From: an uncultured Microbacterium sp.
GTDB taxonomy: Bacteria > Actinomycetota > Actinomycetes > Actinomycetales > Microbacteriaceae
Length of the DNA: 64,000 bases
Assembly (NCBI RefSeq): GCF_943912325.1
Contig: NZ_CALTTX010000008.1
Coordinates: 9,098 to 73,097, forward strand
Reading direction: 5' to 3'
Shown here: positions 34,301-42,331 of the stretch, in pieces
Position numbering within the stretch: position 1 is the stretch's first letter
Layout of the letters: each line of letters opens with the position of its first letter
Notes under the pieces: generated by a model
Told to the model about the DNA's origin: nothing
Databases searched by the model: none
What the model saw: only the letters and a program-made list of their open reading frames with translations
Translations under genes and position numbers: made by a program

Positions 34301-35134
34301 TCAGGCGATCCACTCCCGCGTCATGTCGACGACGGCGGAGCCGTCGAGGTCGGCGAGGGAGCGCTCGACGAAGGTGCGGGCGGCGTCGCCGGTCTGGTGG
34401 CGGAAGCGGTAGTCGGAGGCGAGGGCGGCGTCGGCGATGGCCTCCCCGGCCGACTGTGCACTCTGTGCCTGGGCGAACGTGGCCTGCGAGCGGGCCCGGT
34501 AGGCGGAGAGCTGCGGCGCGTAGGGGCTGTCCTCGCCGCCCGCCACCTCCACGTTGGCGACGAACTCCGAGGCGACAGCGGCAGGTTCGATGACCGACAC
34601 CCGCACCCCGTGGGCGAGCGCGACCGGCGCGAGGGACTGCATGAAGCCCTCGACGGCGAACTTCGCGGCGCAGTAGGCCTCGGAGAACGGCTGGCCCACG
34701 GCCCCACCCACCGACGTGACGGTGAGGATCGTGCCGCGTCCCTGCCCGCGCATGTGCGGGAGCGCGGCCTGCGTCAACGCGACGACGGAGAAGTAGTTCG
34801 TCTCCATCTGCTCGCGCACGGTGTCCATCGACAGGTCCTCGGCGGTGCCGACGCATCCACGCCCGGCGTTGTTGACGAGGACGTCGAGGCGGCCGTGATC
34901 GGCGACCACCGCGTCGAGGAGCGCCCGCCCGGCCGCGTGGTCGGTGACGTCGAGGACGCGCACGTCGAGCTCGACGCCCCGCTCCGAGGCCGCCTCACGC
35001 AGGGCCCCGGCCCGGTCGAGGGACCGCACGGTCGCGACCACGCGGCAACCCCGCGCGGCGAGGTCGACGGCCGCGTGCAGCCCCATCCCACTGCTCGTCC
35101 CGGTGACGACGACGACGGGCGACTCGGTGTTCAC
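34301..35134 (-). CDS. Short-chain dehydrogenase/reductase (SDR)
   Basis: This protein of 277 residues has a classical SDR pattern: cofactor loop VVVVTGTSSGMGLHAAVDL, LVNNAGRG and the active-site YCAAK after TVTSVGG. The GTG start at 35134 is chosen for GGAGG 4 nt upstream. The enzyme should reduce or oxidise a carbonyl/alcohol with NAD(P), with substrate unknown. A small MerR gene sits 68 nt upstream in the same direction and may control it. Confidence 0.9.
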   Translation of the reverse strand: MNTESPVVVVTGTSSGMGLHAAVDLAARGCRVVATVRSLDRAGALREAASERGVELDVRVLDVTDHAAGRALLDAVVADHGRLDVLVNNAGRGCVGTAEDLSMDTVREQMETNYFSVVALTQAALPHMRGQGRGTILTVTSVGGAVGQPFSEAYCAAKFAVEGFMQSLAPVALAHGVRVSVIEPAAVASEFVANVEVAGGEDSPYAPQLSAYRARSQATFAQAQSAQSAGEAIADAALASDYRFRHQTGDAARTFVERSLADLDGSAVVDMTREWIA

Positions 35135-35202
35135 GGTTCCTCCTGGAGAACGACGTCCGGCGACGACCCGCCGGCGGCGACGTCCAGTGTACCGCTCCCC
35201 GT

Positions 35203-35478
35203 TCACGCCTCGACGCTCGGCTCCCGGAGCCGACCCGTCGACCCGGCAGGCGACCCGGCGACCGGCGGTCCGAGGCTCTCGCCGACCTCGTCGAGACGAA
35301 AGCCGAGATCCTTAAGCGCGACCAGCCGATTCGCGCGGTCGAGCTGCGCCGCCGAATAGAAGCGGTAGCCGCTGTACTCGTCGACACGTGCGGGCACGAG
35401 CAGACCCAGCCGGTCGTAGTGGCGCAGCATGCGCACCGATACGCCGACGAGGCGGGCGAACTCTCCGATACTCAACAT
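35203..35478 (-). CDS. Short MerR-family regulator
   Basis: This protein of 91 residues has the MerR winged helix: MLSIGEFARLVGVSVRMLRHYDRLGLLVPARVDEYSGYRFYS, then ANRLVALKDLGFRLDEV. It ends soon after, without the long coiled coil and effector domain of full-length MerR proteins, so it may be a truncated or small type. It is followed by the SDR gene. A 17-bp palindrome in a long-spacer promoter lies before it. Confidence 0.85.
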   Translation of the reverse strand: MLSIGEFARLVGVSVRMLRHYDRLGLLVPARVDEYSGYRFYSAAQLDRANRLVALKDLGFRLDEVGESLGPPVAGSPAGSTGRLREPSVEA

Positions 35479-35487
35479 GGTGATCTC

Positions 35488-35518
35488 ACTCGACAGCCTG
35501 ACACCGTGTCAGGGTCAA
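35488..35518 (-). promoter_or_regulatory. MerR-type promoter with 17-bp palindrome
   Basis: CCTGACAC-C-GTGTCAGG (35497-35513) is a perfect dyad. On the minus strand a -35 box TTGACC (35513-35518) and a weak -10 box TCGAGT (35488-35493) are 19 bp apart. Long spacing with a dyad in the spacer is the hallmark of MerR-controlled promoters. Confidence 0.7.
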
Positions 35519-35562
35519 GCGCGAGCCAGAATGGGTTCGACCGCGAAGCTTCTGGAGGCCCG

Positions 35563-36345
35563 ATGACCCGCCTGATCGATCTCGTCGCCGACCTGGGCGA
35601 GGGCTTCGGCGCGTATCGCCTCGGCGATGATGAGGCGCTGCTCGGGGTGCTGTCGTCGGCGAATGTCGCGTGCGGATTCCACGCGGGAGATCCGGATGTG
35701 ATGGATGCCACGGTGTCGACCTGCCGACGTCTCGGTGTCGCGGTCGGTGCTCACCCGGGTTTCGCCGACCTGCGGGGGTTCGGACGCCGGACGATCGAGA
35801 TGACGGCCGACGAGGTGCGCCGCGACGTGCTGTACCAACTGGGGGCACTCAGCGCCTTCACGCGTGCCCACGGCGTCGCGCTCGAGCACGTCACGCCCCA
35901 CGGGCGGCTCGGCAACCTCACGATGACCGACCCGGTGTATGCGACGGGCGTCGTCGACGCGATCGCGCAGTTCGACCCCGTGCTTCCCGTGCTCACCCCC
36001 GCAGGGGTCATCGTCGACCTCGCGCGCGAGCGCGGTCTGCGGGTGGCGAACCTGCTCTTCGCCGACCGTGCGTACAACGCCGACGGCACGCTCGTATCGC
36101 GCCGCGAGCCGGGTGCCGTGCTGCACGATCCGGCGCAGATCCTCGACCGACTGGCGCAGTTCATCGAGCGCGGCACGCTCCCCACGATCGCGGGCACCGA
36201 GCTCGCGCTCGAAGCCGACTCGATCCTCGTGCACGGCGATACGCCCGGGTCGGTCGAGATCGCGCGCCAGGTGCGGGCTCGGCTCGAGGCATCCGGCGCC
36301 CTCATCCGTCCTCTCCGCGAAGTGCTCGCCGCGCGCTCTGCCTGA
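35563..36345 (+). CDS. pxpA: 5-oxoprolinase subunit A (LamB/YcsF family)
   Basis: This 260-residue protein starts LIDLVADLGEGFGAYRLGDDEALLG, followed by VACGFHAGDPDVM, GAHPGFADLRGFGRR, VTPHGRLGN and AYNADGTLVSRREPGAVL, all standard in PxpA. PxpA works with PxpB and PxpC to open 5-oxoproline to glutamate with ATP. The partners are not next to it. ATG 35563 has TGGAGG upstream. The frame is open before it but lacks family sequence. This is the first core-type gene after the accessory island. Confidence 0.9.
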   Translation: MTRLIDLVADLGEGFGAYRLGDDEALLGVLSSANVACGFHAGDPDVMDATVSTCRRLGVAVGAHPGFADLRGFGRRTIEMTADEVRRDVLYQLGALSAFTRAHGVALEHVTPHGRLGNLTMTDPVYATGVVDAIAQFDPVLPVLTPAGVIVDLARERGLRVANLLFADRAYNADGTLVSRREPGAVLHDPAQILDRLAQFIERGTLPTIAGTELALEADSILVHGDTPGSVEIARQVRARLEASGALIRPLREVLAARSA

Positions 36346-36368
36346 GGCCCCGGGACTATCCGGGCCCT
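36345..36368 (+). terminator. GC-rich hairpin after pxpA
   Basis: AGGCCCCGG (36345-36353) pairs with CCGGGCCCT (36360-36368) with one mismatch, directly at the pxpA stop and before the next gene's start at 36389. There is no U-run. It could be a weak terminator or stabiliser. Confidence 0.35.
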
Positions 36369-36388
36369 CCCCCGCGTTACAGAGGTCT

Positions 36389-37426
36389 ATGAGTGTGAAT
36401 ACAGTTCAGTTCGGCCTCGACACCTTCGGCGACGTTTCGACGCGCGCCGACGGCTCGCGCGTTCCCGACGCCGAAGTCATCCGGCAGGTCGTCGAGCAGG
36501 GCGTGCTCGCCGACAGTGTGGGAGCGGATGCTTTCGGCGTCGGCGAGCACCATCGCGACGACTTCGCCGTCTCGGCGCCCGACATGGTGCTCGCGGCGAT
36601 CGCGGCGCGCACGAGCCGCATCGTGCTCGGCAGCGCCGTGACCGTGCTGAGCTCGGATGACCCCGTGCGGGTGTACGAGCGGTTCGCGACGCTCGACGGC
36701 ATTTCGGCCGGGCGCGCCGAAGTCACGCTCGGGCGCGGGTCGTTCACCGAGTCGTTTCCGCTCTTCGGCTTCGACCTCGCCGACTACGAAGTGCTCTTCA
36801 GCGAGAAGCTCGACCTGTTCGCGGCGCTCCGCGACGAGAAACCCGTGACGTGGTCGGGCTCGGTGCGCGGTGCGCTGCACGAGGCCGACGTGTTCCCCAA
36901 GTCCGAGCGCGGCTCGTTCCCCGCGTGGGTCGGGGTCGGCGGCTCGCCCGAATCGGTCGTGCGCACGGCCCAGTACGGCTTCGGCCTCATGCTCGCGATC
37001 ATCGGCGGTCAGCCCGCGCGCTTCGCGCCCTACGCCGACCTGTTCCGCCGCGTGCTCGCCGAGCAGGGCCGGCCGCAACTGCCGATCGGGGTGCACTCGC
37101 CCGGATTCGTCGCCGAGACCGACGACGAGGCCCGCGAGATCGTCTACCCGCACTTCAAGGCCAACCGCGACCGCATCGGCCGCGACCGCGGGTGGGGTCC
37201 GGTGACGAAGGCGCAGTTCCTCAGCGAGGTCGAGAACGGCGCGATGCACCTCGGCTCGCCCGAGACGGTCGCGCAGAAGATCGCCAGCACCGTGCGCGCG
37301 CTCGGGCTCGACCGCTTCGACCTGAAGTACACGCACGGCGGGATCCCGCACGAGCACCTGATGCGCTCGATCGAGCTCTACGGCACGCGCGTCATTCCAC
37401 GCGTGCGCGAGCTGCTCGCCGAGTGA
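36389..37426 (+). CDS. LLM-class flavin-dependent oxidoreductase
   Basis: This 345-residue luciferase-like protein starts VQFGLDTFGDVSTRADG and shows ADAFGVGEHHRDDFAVSAPDMVLAAIAARTSRIVLGSAVTVLSSDDPVRVYERFATLDG, a common pattern of this class (split here between barrel strands 2 to 4). FMN or F420 may be the cofactor, and the substrate is unknown. AGAGG lies 3 nt before the ATG. It is unrelated in position to the operon monooxygenase at 3801. Confidence 0.88.
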   Translation: MSVNTVQFGLDTFGDVSTRADGSRVPDAEVIRQVVEQGVLADSVGADAFGVGEHHRDDFAVSAPDMVLAAIAARTSRIVLGSAVTVLSSDDPVRVYERFATLDGISAGRAEVTLGRGSFTESFPLFGFDLADYEVLFSEKLDLFAALRDEKPVTWSGSVRGALHEADVFPKSERGSFPAWVGVGGSPESVVRTAQYGFGLMLAIIGGQPARFAPYADLFRRVLAEQGRPQLPIGVHSPGFVAETDDEAREIVYPHFKANRDRIGRDRGWGPVTKAQFLSEVENGAMHLGSPETVAQKIASTVRALGLDRFDLKYTHGGIPHEHLMRSIELYGTRVIPRVRELLAE

Positions 37427-37462
37427 CGCGGGGCGCCGGGGTCTGGGCGCCGGGCGCCGGGA

Positions 37463-38059
37463 TCAGACCGTCCAGAGGCTGTGCACGTCGCCCGCAACGG
37501 CGCGCCCGCCGAGCGCCTCGAGCTCGATCAGCACACCGACGCCCGTGACTTCGGCGCCGATCTCGTGCACGAGCGTGCGCGCGGCGGCGATCGTCCCCCC
37601 GGTCGCGAGGACGTCGTCGAGCAGCAGCACGCGCGTGCCAGGGGCGATGTCGTCGTGGATCTCGATCGTCGCTGTCGCGTATTCGAGGGCGTAGTCGACG
37701 GATGCCGCGGGTCGGGGCAGCTTGCCCGCCTTGCGGATCGGCACGACGCCGCATCCCGCCGCGATCGCCGCGGCCGACGCGACGATGAACCCACGCGCCT
37801 CGATCCCGGCGACGACGTCGAACGTGCCCGCGAACGGCGCGATGACAGCGTCGATCGCCGCGCGGAAGGCGTCGCCGTCGGCGAGCATGGGCGTGATGTC
37901 GCGGAACAGGATGCCGGGGCTCGGATAGTCCGGAATTACCGCGATGAGCGACTCGGCGCGCTCGAGCCCGGTCGGGTCGGTCGCGGAAGCGCCGACGGGA
38001 GCGGCAGCACGAGCGGCGGAGTCTGTTTCGGTAGCGGTGGATGCATCGAGGTCGGGCAC
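37463..38059 (-). CDS. apt: Adenine phosphoribosyltransferase
   Basis: This protein of 198 residues salvages adenine to AMP with PRPP. Motifs are IPDYPSPGILFRDITPMLAD at the family N-terminus, GIEARGFIVASAAA and the PRPP loop VLLLDDVLATGGT. An extra Ala/Thr-rich stretch of about 35 residues precedes the conserved start. It begins with GTG 38059 and has TAGGGT 6 nt upstream, another likely leaderless start. In other actinobacteria apt often lies near relA or secDF, which are not seen here. Confidence 0.93.
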   Translation of the reverse strand: MPDLDASTATETDSAARAAAPVGASATDPTGLERAESLIAVIPDYPSPGILFRDITPMLADGDAFRAAIDAVIAPFAGTFDVVAGIEARGFIVASAAAIAAGCGVVPIRKAGKLPRPAASVDYALEYATATIEIHDDIAPGTRVLLLDDVLATGGTIAAARTLVHEIGAEVTGVGVLIELEALGGRAVAGDVHSLWTV

Positions 38060-38257
38060 GCGCCCACCCTAGTGCGCGCCCATCGCGGGCATGTTACGGA
38101 GCGGATCACACGACCGCGCGTCACACGGACTCGTTGCTCGGCAGCGGCACGCGCGAGCGCGCGCCGGGCGGCACCCCTTCGGCATCCCGCATCGCCCCTC
38201 GGCGCGCCGCATCGAATCGATTCGATACCGACGCCCCGACCCGCTACCCTGGTGCGC

Positions 38258-40066
38258 ATGGTGAACCCCACGCCCGCCCAGCCCGAGCAGTCCGACGCCC
38301 CCACGAGCACGATCGCACCGACGAACGCCCCCGTCGAGCACGGCCCGGCGAACCCCGGCGCCGAGTGGTGGCGCACCGCCGTGATCTACCAGATCTACCC
38401 GCGCAGCTTCGCCGACTCCGACGGCGACGGCATCGGCGACCTCCCCGGCATCACGAGCCGCCTCGATGCGCTCGCCGAGCTCGGCGTCGACGCGATCTGG
38501 CTCAGCCCCTTCATGGTTTCGCCGCAGAAAGACGCCGGCTACGACGTCGCCGACTACTGCGACGTCGACCCGCTGTTCGGCACGCTCGCCGACTTCGACG
38601 CGATGCTCGAGGCGGCGCACACCCGAGGCATCCGCGTCATCGTCGACCTCGTTCCCAACCACTCCTCCGATCAGCACCCGTGGTTCCAGCAGGCGCTCGC
38701 CGCCTCTCCCGGCAGCCCCGAGCGCGCGCGCTACATCTTCCGCGACGGCCGCGGCCCGGGGGGCGATGAACCGCCGAACAACTGGCAGTCGGTCTTCGGC
38801 GGCGGCATGTGGGAGCGCGTGACCGAATCCGACGGCACACCCGGCCAGTGGTACCTGCACATCTTCGACGTCAGCCAGGCCGACTTCGACTGGACCAACC
38901 CCGAGGTGCGCGAGTACTTCCGCGGGGTGCTGCGGTTCTGGCTCGACCGCGGGGTCGACGGCTTCCGCGTCGACGTCGCCCACGGCATGATCAAGGCCGA
39001 GGGCCTGCCCGACTACACGCCGCCCGCCGAGGGCGGCTCGATGGGGGGCGACGACGCGGCCGACACCGAGCTCGCGCCGTATTGGGGTCAGCCGGGCGTG
39101 CATGAGATCTACCGCGACTGGCACCGCGTGCTCGCCGAATACGACGGCGACCGCGCGCTCGCGGCCGAGGCCTGGTTGCCGACGCCCGAAGAGACCGCCC
39201 TGTGGGTGCGCCCCGACGAGATGCACCAGGCTTTCAACTTCCCCTACCTGTCGACCGAGTGGGACGCCCCCGCGCTCAAAAAGGTCATCACCGAGTCGCT
39301 CGAGGCCTTCCCCGCGGTCGGCGCCCCCTCGACGTGGGTGCTGTCGAACCACGACGTCATCCGCCACGCTTCGCGCCTCGCCCTGACGGGACCGAGCCCG
39401 CAGGGCGAAGGCATCGGCCCGAAATCCCCAACCCAGCCGATCCCCGAGCTCGGCGCGCCCCGCGCCCGCGCAGCATCTACTCTCATGCTCGCCCTTCCCG
39501 GTTCGGCGTATCTCTATCAGGGCGAAGAGCTGGGTCTGCCCGAAGTCATCGACATTCCCGACGACGCGCGGCAGGACCCGACATGGTTCCGCACGAACCA
39601 CGAGAAGTACGGGCGGGATGGATGCCGGGTGCCCCTGCCCTGGGAGCGCAATGCGCCCGCCTACGGGTTCAACGACACGGGCGCGTCGTGGCTGCCGCAG
39701 CCCGCGGAGTTCGCAGGGCTCGCGCGCGACGTCGAAGAGGCCGACCCCGATTCGTCGCTCTCGCTCTACAAGCGGCTGCTCGCGGCGCGCAAGCGCCTGG
39801 GGCTCGGCGCCGGCACGCTGACGTGGCTCGACTCCTTCGGCGACACAGCGTCCGGCGGTGACGCTCTCGGCGGTGACGTGCTCGGCGGTGACGTGCTCGC
39901 GGTGCACGTCGTGGGATCCGGCGGCGAGGTCACGGTCGTGGCGAACATCGGCTCGGAGCCGATCGACCTGTCCGAGGGGCGTGTGCTCGTGGCATCCGGT
40001 CCCCTCGATGTCGCGCCCGGCGCGCCCCGGCGCCTGCCCGCCGACACCGCCGTCTGGCTCGCCTGA
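38258..40066 (+). CDS. Glycoside hydrolase family 13 alpha-glucosidase
   Basis: This 602-residue enzyme has the GH13 regions in order: YQIYPRSFADSDGDGIGDLPGI, VIVDLVPNHSSDQHPWF, GFRVDVAHGM with the nucleophile Asp239, AAEAWLP with the acid/base Glu304 and LSNHDVIRH with Asp366. It should cut alpha-1,4 or alpha-1,6 glucosidic bonds of malto- or isomalto-oligosaccharides in the cytoplasm, as no signal peptide is seen. TACCCT lies 7 nt before the ATG. Near the 3' end a 15-bp unit is repeated three times (39854-39898), giving GGDVL repeats in the C-terminal beta domain. Confidence 0.92.
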   Translation: MVNPTPAQPEQSDAPTSTIAPTNAPVEHGPANPGAEWWRTAVIYQIYPRSFADSDGDGIGDLPGITSRLDALAELGVDAIWLSPFMVSPQKDAGYDVADYCDVDPLFGTLADFDAMLEAAHTRGIRVIVDLVPNHSSDQHPWFQQALAASPGSPERARYIFRDGRGPGGDEPPNNWQSVFGGGMWERVTESDGTPGQWYLHIFDVSQADFDWTNPEVREYFRGVLRFWLDRGVDGFRVDVAHGMIKAEGLPDYTPPAEGGSMGGDDAADTELAPYWGQPGVHEIYRDWHRVLAEYDGDRALAAEAWLPTPEETALWVRPDEMHQAFNFPYLSTEWDAPALKKVITESLEAFPAVGAPSTWVLSNHDVIRHASRLALTGPSPQGEGIGPKSPTQPIPELGAPRARAASTLMLALPGSAYLYQGEELGLPEVIDIPDDARQDPTWFRTNHEKYGRDGCRVPLPWERNAPAYGFNDTGASWLPQPAEFAGLARDVEEADPDSSLSLYKRLLAARKRLGLGAGTLTWLDSFGDTASGGDALGGDVLGGDVLAVHVVGSGGEVTVVANIGSEPIDLSEGRVLVASGPLDVAPGAPRRLPADTAVWLA

Positions 40067-40097
40067 GGCCCGCAGGCCCGCGGGTAGGCTCGCACGC

Positions 40098-41315
40098 ATG
40101 ACCCTCGACCTCGACGCGATCTACACCGACCTGCACCGAAACCCCGAGCTGTCGTTCCAAGAGCACCGCACGGCGGGGGTGATCTCCGAGAAGCTCACGG
40201 CTCTCGGCATCGCCCACACGACGGGCATCGGCGGCACGGGGGTCGTCGCGGTCATCGAGCACGGCGAGGGTCCCGTCGTGTGGTTGCGCGCCGACACCGA
40301 CGGCCTGCCCGTCGAAGAAGCGACCGGCCTGCCCTACGCGAGCCGCGCGCGCGGCACCGATCCGTCGGGCGCCGACGTGCCCGTCATGCACGCGTGCGGG
40401 CACGACATGCACGTCACGGCGCTGCTCGGTGCGCTCGAAAAGCTGACGACGACGGATGCCTCGTGGCACGGCACCCTCGTCGCGATCTTCCAACCCGCCG
40501 AAGAGTTCGGCGCCGGGGCGCGCGCCATGCTCGACGAGGGCCTGCTCGACCGCTTTCCGCGCCCCGACATCGTGCTCGGCCAGCACGTGTCATCAACGAT
40601 GCCCGCGGGAGTGCTCGGCGTGCGCGCCGGCACGCAGATGGCGGCGGCCGAGGGCGTCACGATCGTGCTGCACGGCCGCGGCGGTCACGGATCCCGCCCC
40701 CACGAGACGATCGACCCCGTCGTGATGGCGGCCGCGACCGTCATGCGCCTGCAGACGATCGTGTCGCGCGAGGTCGGCCCGCAAGACGTCGCCGTGCTGA
40801 CGGTCGGTTCGATCCGCGCGGGCCTGAAGCACAACATCATCCCCGCCGAGGCCGTGCTCGAGATCTCGATCCGCTACACGGTCGACCAGCAGCGCACCGA
40901 GCTGTTGGAAAAGATCGACCGTGTCGTGCGGGCCGAAGCCGAGGCATCCGGCGCCGTCGTCGCCCCCACGATCACGACCGAGTTCGCGCTGCCGCCGACG
41001 ATCAACGACGAGGCAGCGACCGCGCGCGTGATCGAGGCACTCTCGGGAGCGTTCGGACCCGAGCGCGTCATCGACCCCGGCATGTTCACGGGTTCCGAAG
41101 ACGTTTCGTGGTTCGCGCGCGACGCCGGCGTGCCGCTCGTCTATTGGTTCTGGGGCGGGATGGATGCCGAGCGTTTCGCCGCCGCGAAAGAGCGCGGCAC
41201 CCTCGCCGAAGACATCGCGCCGAACCACTCGCCTAACTTCGCGCCCGTCATCCACCCGACGCTCGAGACGGGAGTCGACGCGCTCGTCGCGGCGGCGCGG
41301 GAGTTCCTCGGCTGA
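40098..41315 (+). CDS. M20-family amidohydrolase
   Basis: This protein of 405 residues is of the M20D/amidohydrolase type (hippurate hydrolase or N-acyl-amino-acid hydrolase like). It starts IYTDLHRNPELSFQEHRTAG and has metal-binding VMHACGHDMHVTALLGAL, FQPAEEFGAGARAML, the dimerisation-domain GRGGHGSRPHETIDPV and a late FTGSEDVSWFARDAGV. It would free an acyl group from an amino acid. TAGGCT stands 7 nt before the ATG, so the mRNA is probably leaderless. A palindromic repeat copy follows the stop. Confidence 0.92.
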   Translation: MTLDLDAIYTDLHRNPELSFQEHRTAGVISEKLTALGIAHTTGIGGTGVVAVIEHGEGPVVWLRADTDGLPVEEATGLPYASRARGTDPSGADVPVMHACGHDMHVTALLGALEKLTTTDASWHGTLVAIFQPAEEFGAGARAMLDEGLLDRFPRPDIVLGQHVSSTMPAGVLGVRAGTQMAAAEGVTIVLHGRGGHGSRPHETIDPVVMAAATVMRLQTIVSREVGPQDVAVLTVGSIRAGLKHNIIPAEAVLEISIRYTVDQQRTELLEKIDRVVRAEAEASGAVVAPTITTEFALPPTINDEAATARVIEALSGAFGPERVIDPGMFTGSEDVSWFARDAGVPLVYWFWGGMDAERFAAAKERGTLAEDIAPNHSPNFAPVIHPTLETGVDALVAAAREFLG

Positions 41316-41331
41316 GGCTTCGCGCCTCCCC

Positions 41332-41406
41332 CGAGAACAGGAGATCCGGCCACAACAGGACGATTCGCTCCACAACATCCTGTTCTCGCCGATTCTCCTG
41401 TTCTCG
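41332..41406. repeat. Dispersed palindromic repeat, copy B
   Basis: A 75-bp element between the amidohydrolase stop and the next gene starts CGAGAACAGGAGATCCGGCC and ends CGCCGATTCTCCTGTTCTCG. It has the same order and orientation as the copies at 23865 and 42173 and is the most symmetrical of the three. Its transcript could form a long hairpin. Confidence 0.88.
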
Positions 41407-41425
41407 CACGGGTCAGAATGGTGAG

Positions 41426-42127
41426 GTGTCGACGCCGAACCCCGCAGCACCGAACCCCGCGCCACCGACGTCAGCAACGCTGGACTTCTCGCCGCTGACG
41501 AACCCGACGGTCGATGACCCCCAGCTCTCGGACCTCGGTCGGCGGCTCGCGTCGTTCGCGCACGCGAACGGCGGCGAGCTCTACCTGATCGCGCGAGCGC
41601 AGCCGCTTCCGGGGGTGATCTTCCGCGACGAACGCGGCCGTCCGCGCGCCAGCCAGATGGCGGGCAACATCGTGCGCTTCGCCGGGCCGCCGATGATCGA
41701 GGTCGGCAACGCGATGTACATGCAAGCGCACCACGTCACCGTGCTGACCCGCTCGGCGCGGCGGTGGGGATACGCGGCGCTGCAGCTGCAGGCATCCCTT
41801 CCCCCTCTTCTGCTCGAGTCGGCGCGCGCTCATGCCGAACTGGCGTTGCCGACGGCGACGGATGCCTCGTCCCCGACGCTCGCGGGACCGCACGGGCAGT
41901 TCACGCTCACGGCCCCGCCCGAAAGCGCGGCGCTCGCCCGCGAAATGCTGACCCCCGCCGTGCTCGATGCGCTCGATGACGGCGCGCGCGGATTCGACCT
42001 CGAGGTCTCGGGCGGCTGGCTCTTTCTCTACAGCCCCGGCGAGCTCTCGACCGCCGACCCGGCGACCTGGCAGCGCACGTTCGGCGCGCTCGACGCGCTG
42101 CGGCAGAGTCCCGCGCTCTCGCACTGA
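41426..42127 (+). CDS. Conserved-type hypothetical protein
   Basis: This protein of 233 residues is cytoplasmic by appearance: a Pro/Ala-rich N-terminus and then a domain with ANGGELYLIARAQPLPGVIF, IVRFAGPPMIEVGNAMYMQAH and WGYAALQLQASLPPLLLES. I have seen this layout in other actinobacterial proteins of unknown function. CAGAAT lies 6 nt before the GTG start (leaderless). It stands alone between two copies of the palindromic repeat. Confidence 0.75.
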   Translation: MSTPNPAAPNPAPPTSATLDFSPLTNPTVDDPQLSDLGRRLASFAHANGGELYLIARAQPLPGVIFRDERGRPRASQMAGNIVRFAGPPMIEVGNAMYMQAHHVTVLTRSARRWGYAALQLQASLPPLLLESARAHAELALPTATDASSPTLAGPHGQFTLTAPPESAALAREMLTPAVLDALDDGARGFDLEVSGGWLFLYSPGELSTADPATWQRTFGALDALRQSPALSH

Positions 42128-42172
42128 CCCGGGGAATCCGGGGTGCGGGCACGAGTTCCGTGGCACGGCGCG

Positions 42173-42246
42173 CGAGAACAGGAAAACCCGCGAGAACAGG
42201 GCGATTCACCCCGAAACATCCTGTTTCCGGCCGTTCTCCTCTTCTG
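42173..42246. repeat. Dispersed palindromic repeat, copy C
   Basis: This copy lies between the hypothetical gene and the permease gene. It begins GCGAGAACAGGAAAACCC, has AGAACAGGGCGATTC and ACATCCTGTTTCC inside, and ends GTTCTCCTCTTCTG. It is more diverged than copies A and B but has the same length, order and orientation. Confidence 0.8.
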
Positions 42247-42331
42247 AAACTCATCCCCGCAACGCGCCCGGCGCGCATACACACGTCGAACTCCCGGTGA
42301 ACCGGCTTGCATCACGGCTCGCGGGGTTCTA

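Noticed and set aside
37463..38059. Long plus-strand frame (861 codons) starting before the alpha-glucosidase
   Set aside because: The first 250 codons are antisense to apt and have no family likeness. The glucosidase starts at 38258 with its own -10 box.
42128..42331. ydaO-type c-di-AMP riboswitch before the KimA-like gene
   Set aside because: The interval is largely filled by palindrome copy C and lacks the conserved riboswitch pieces.
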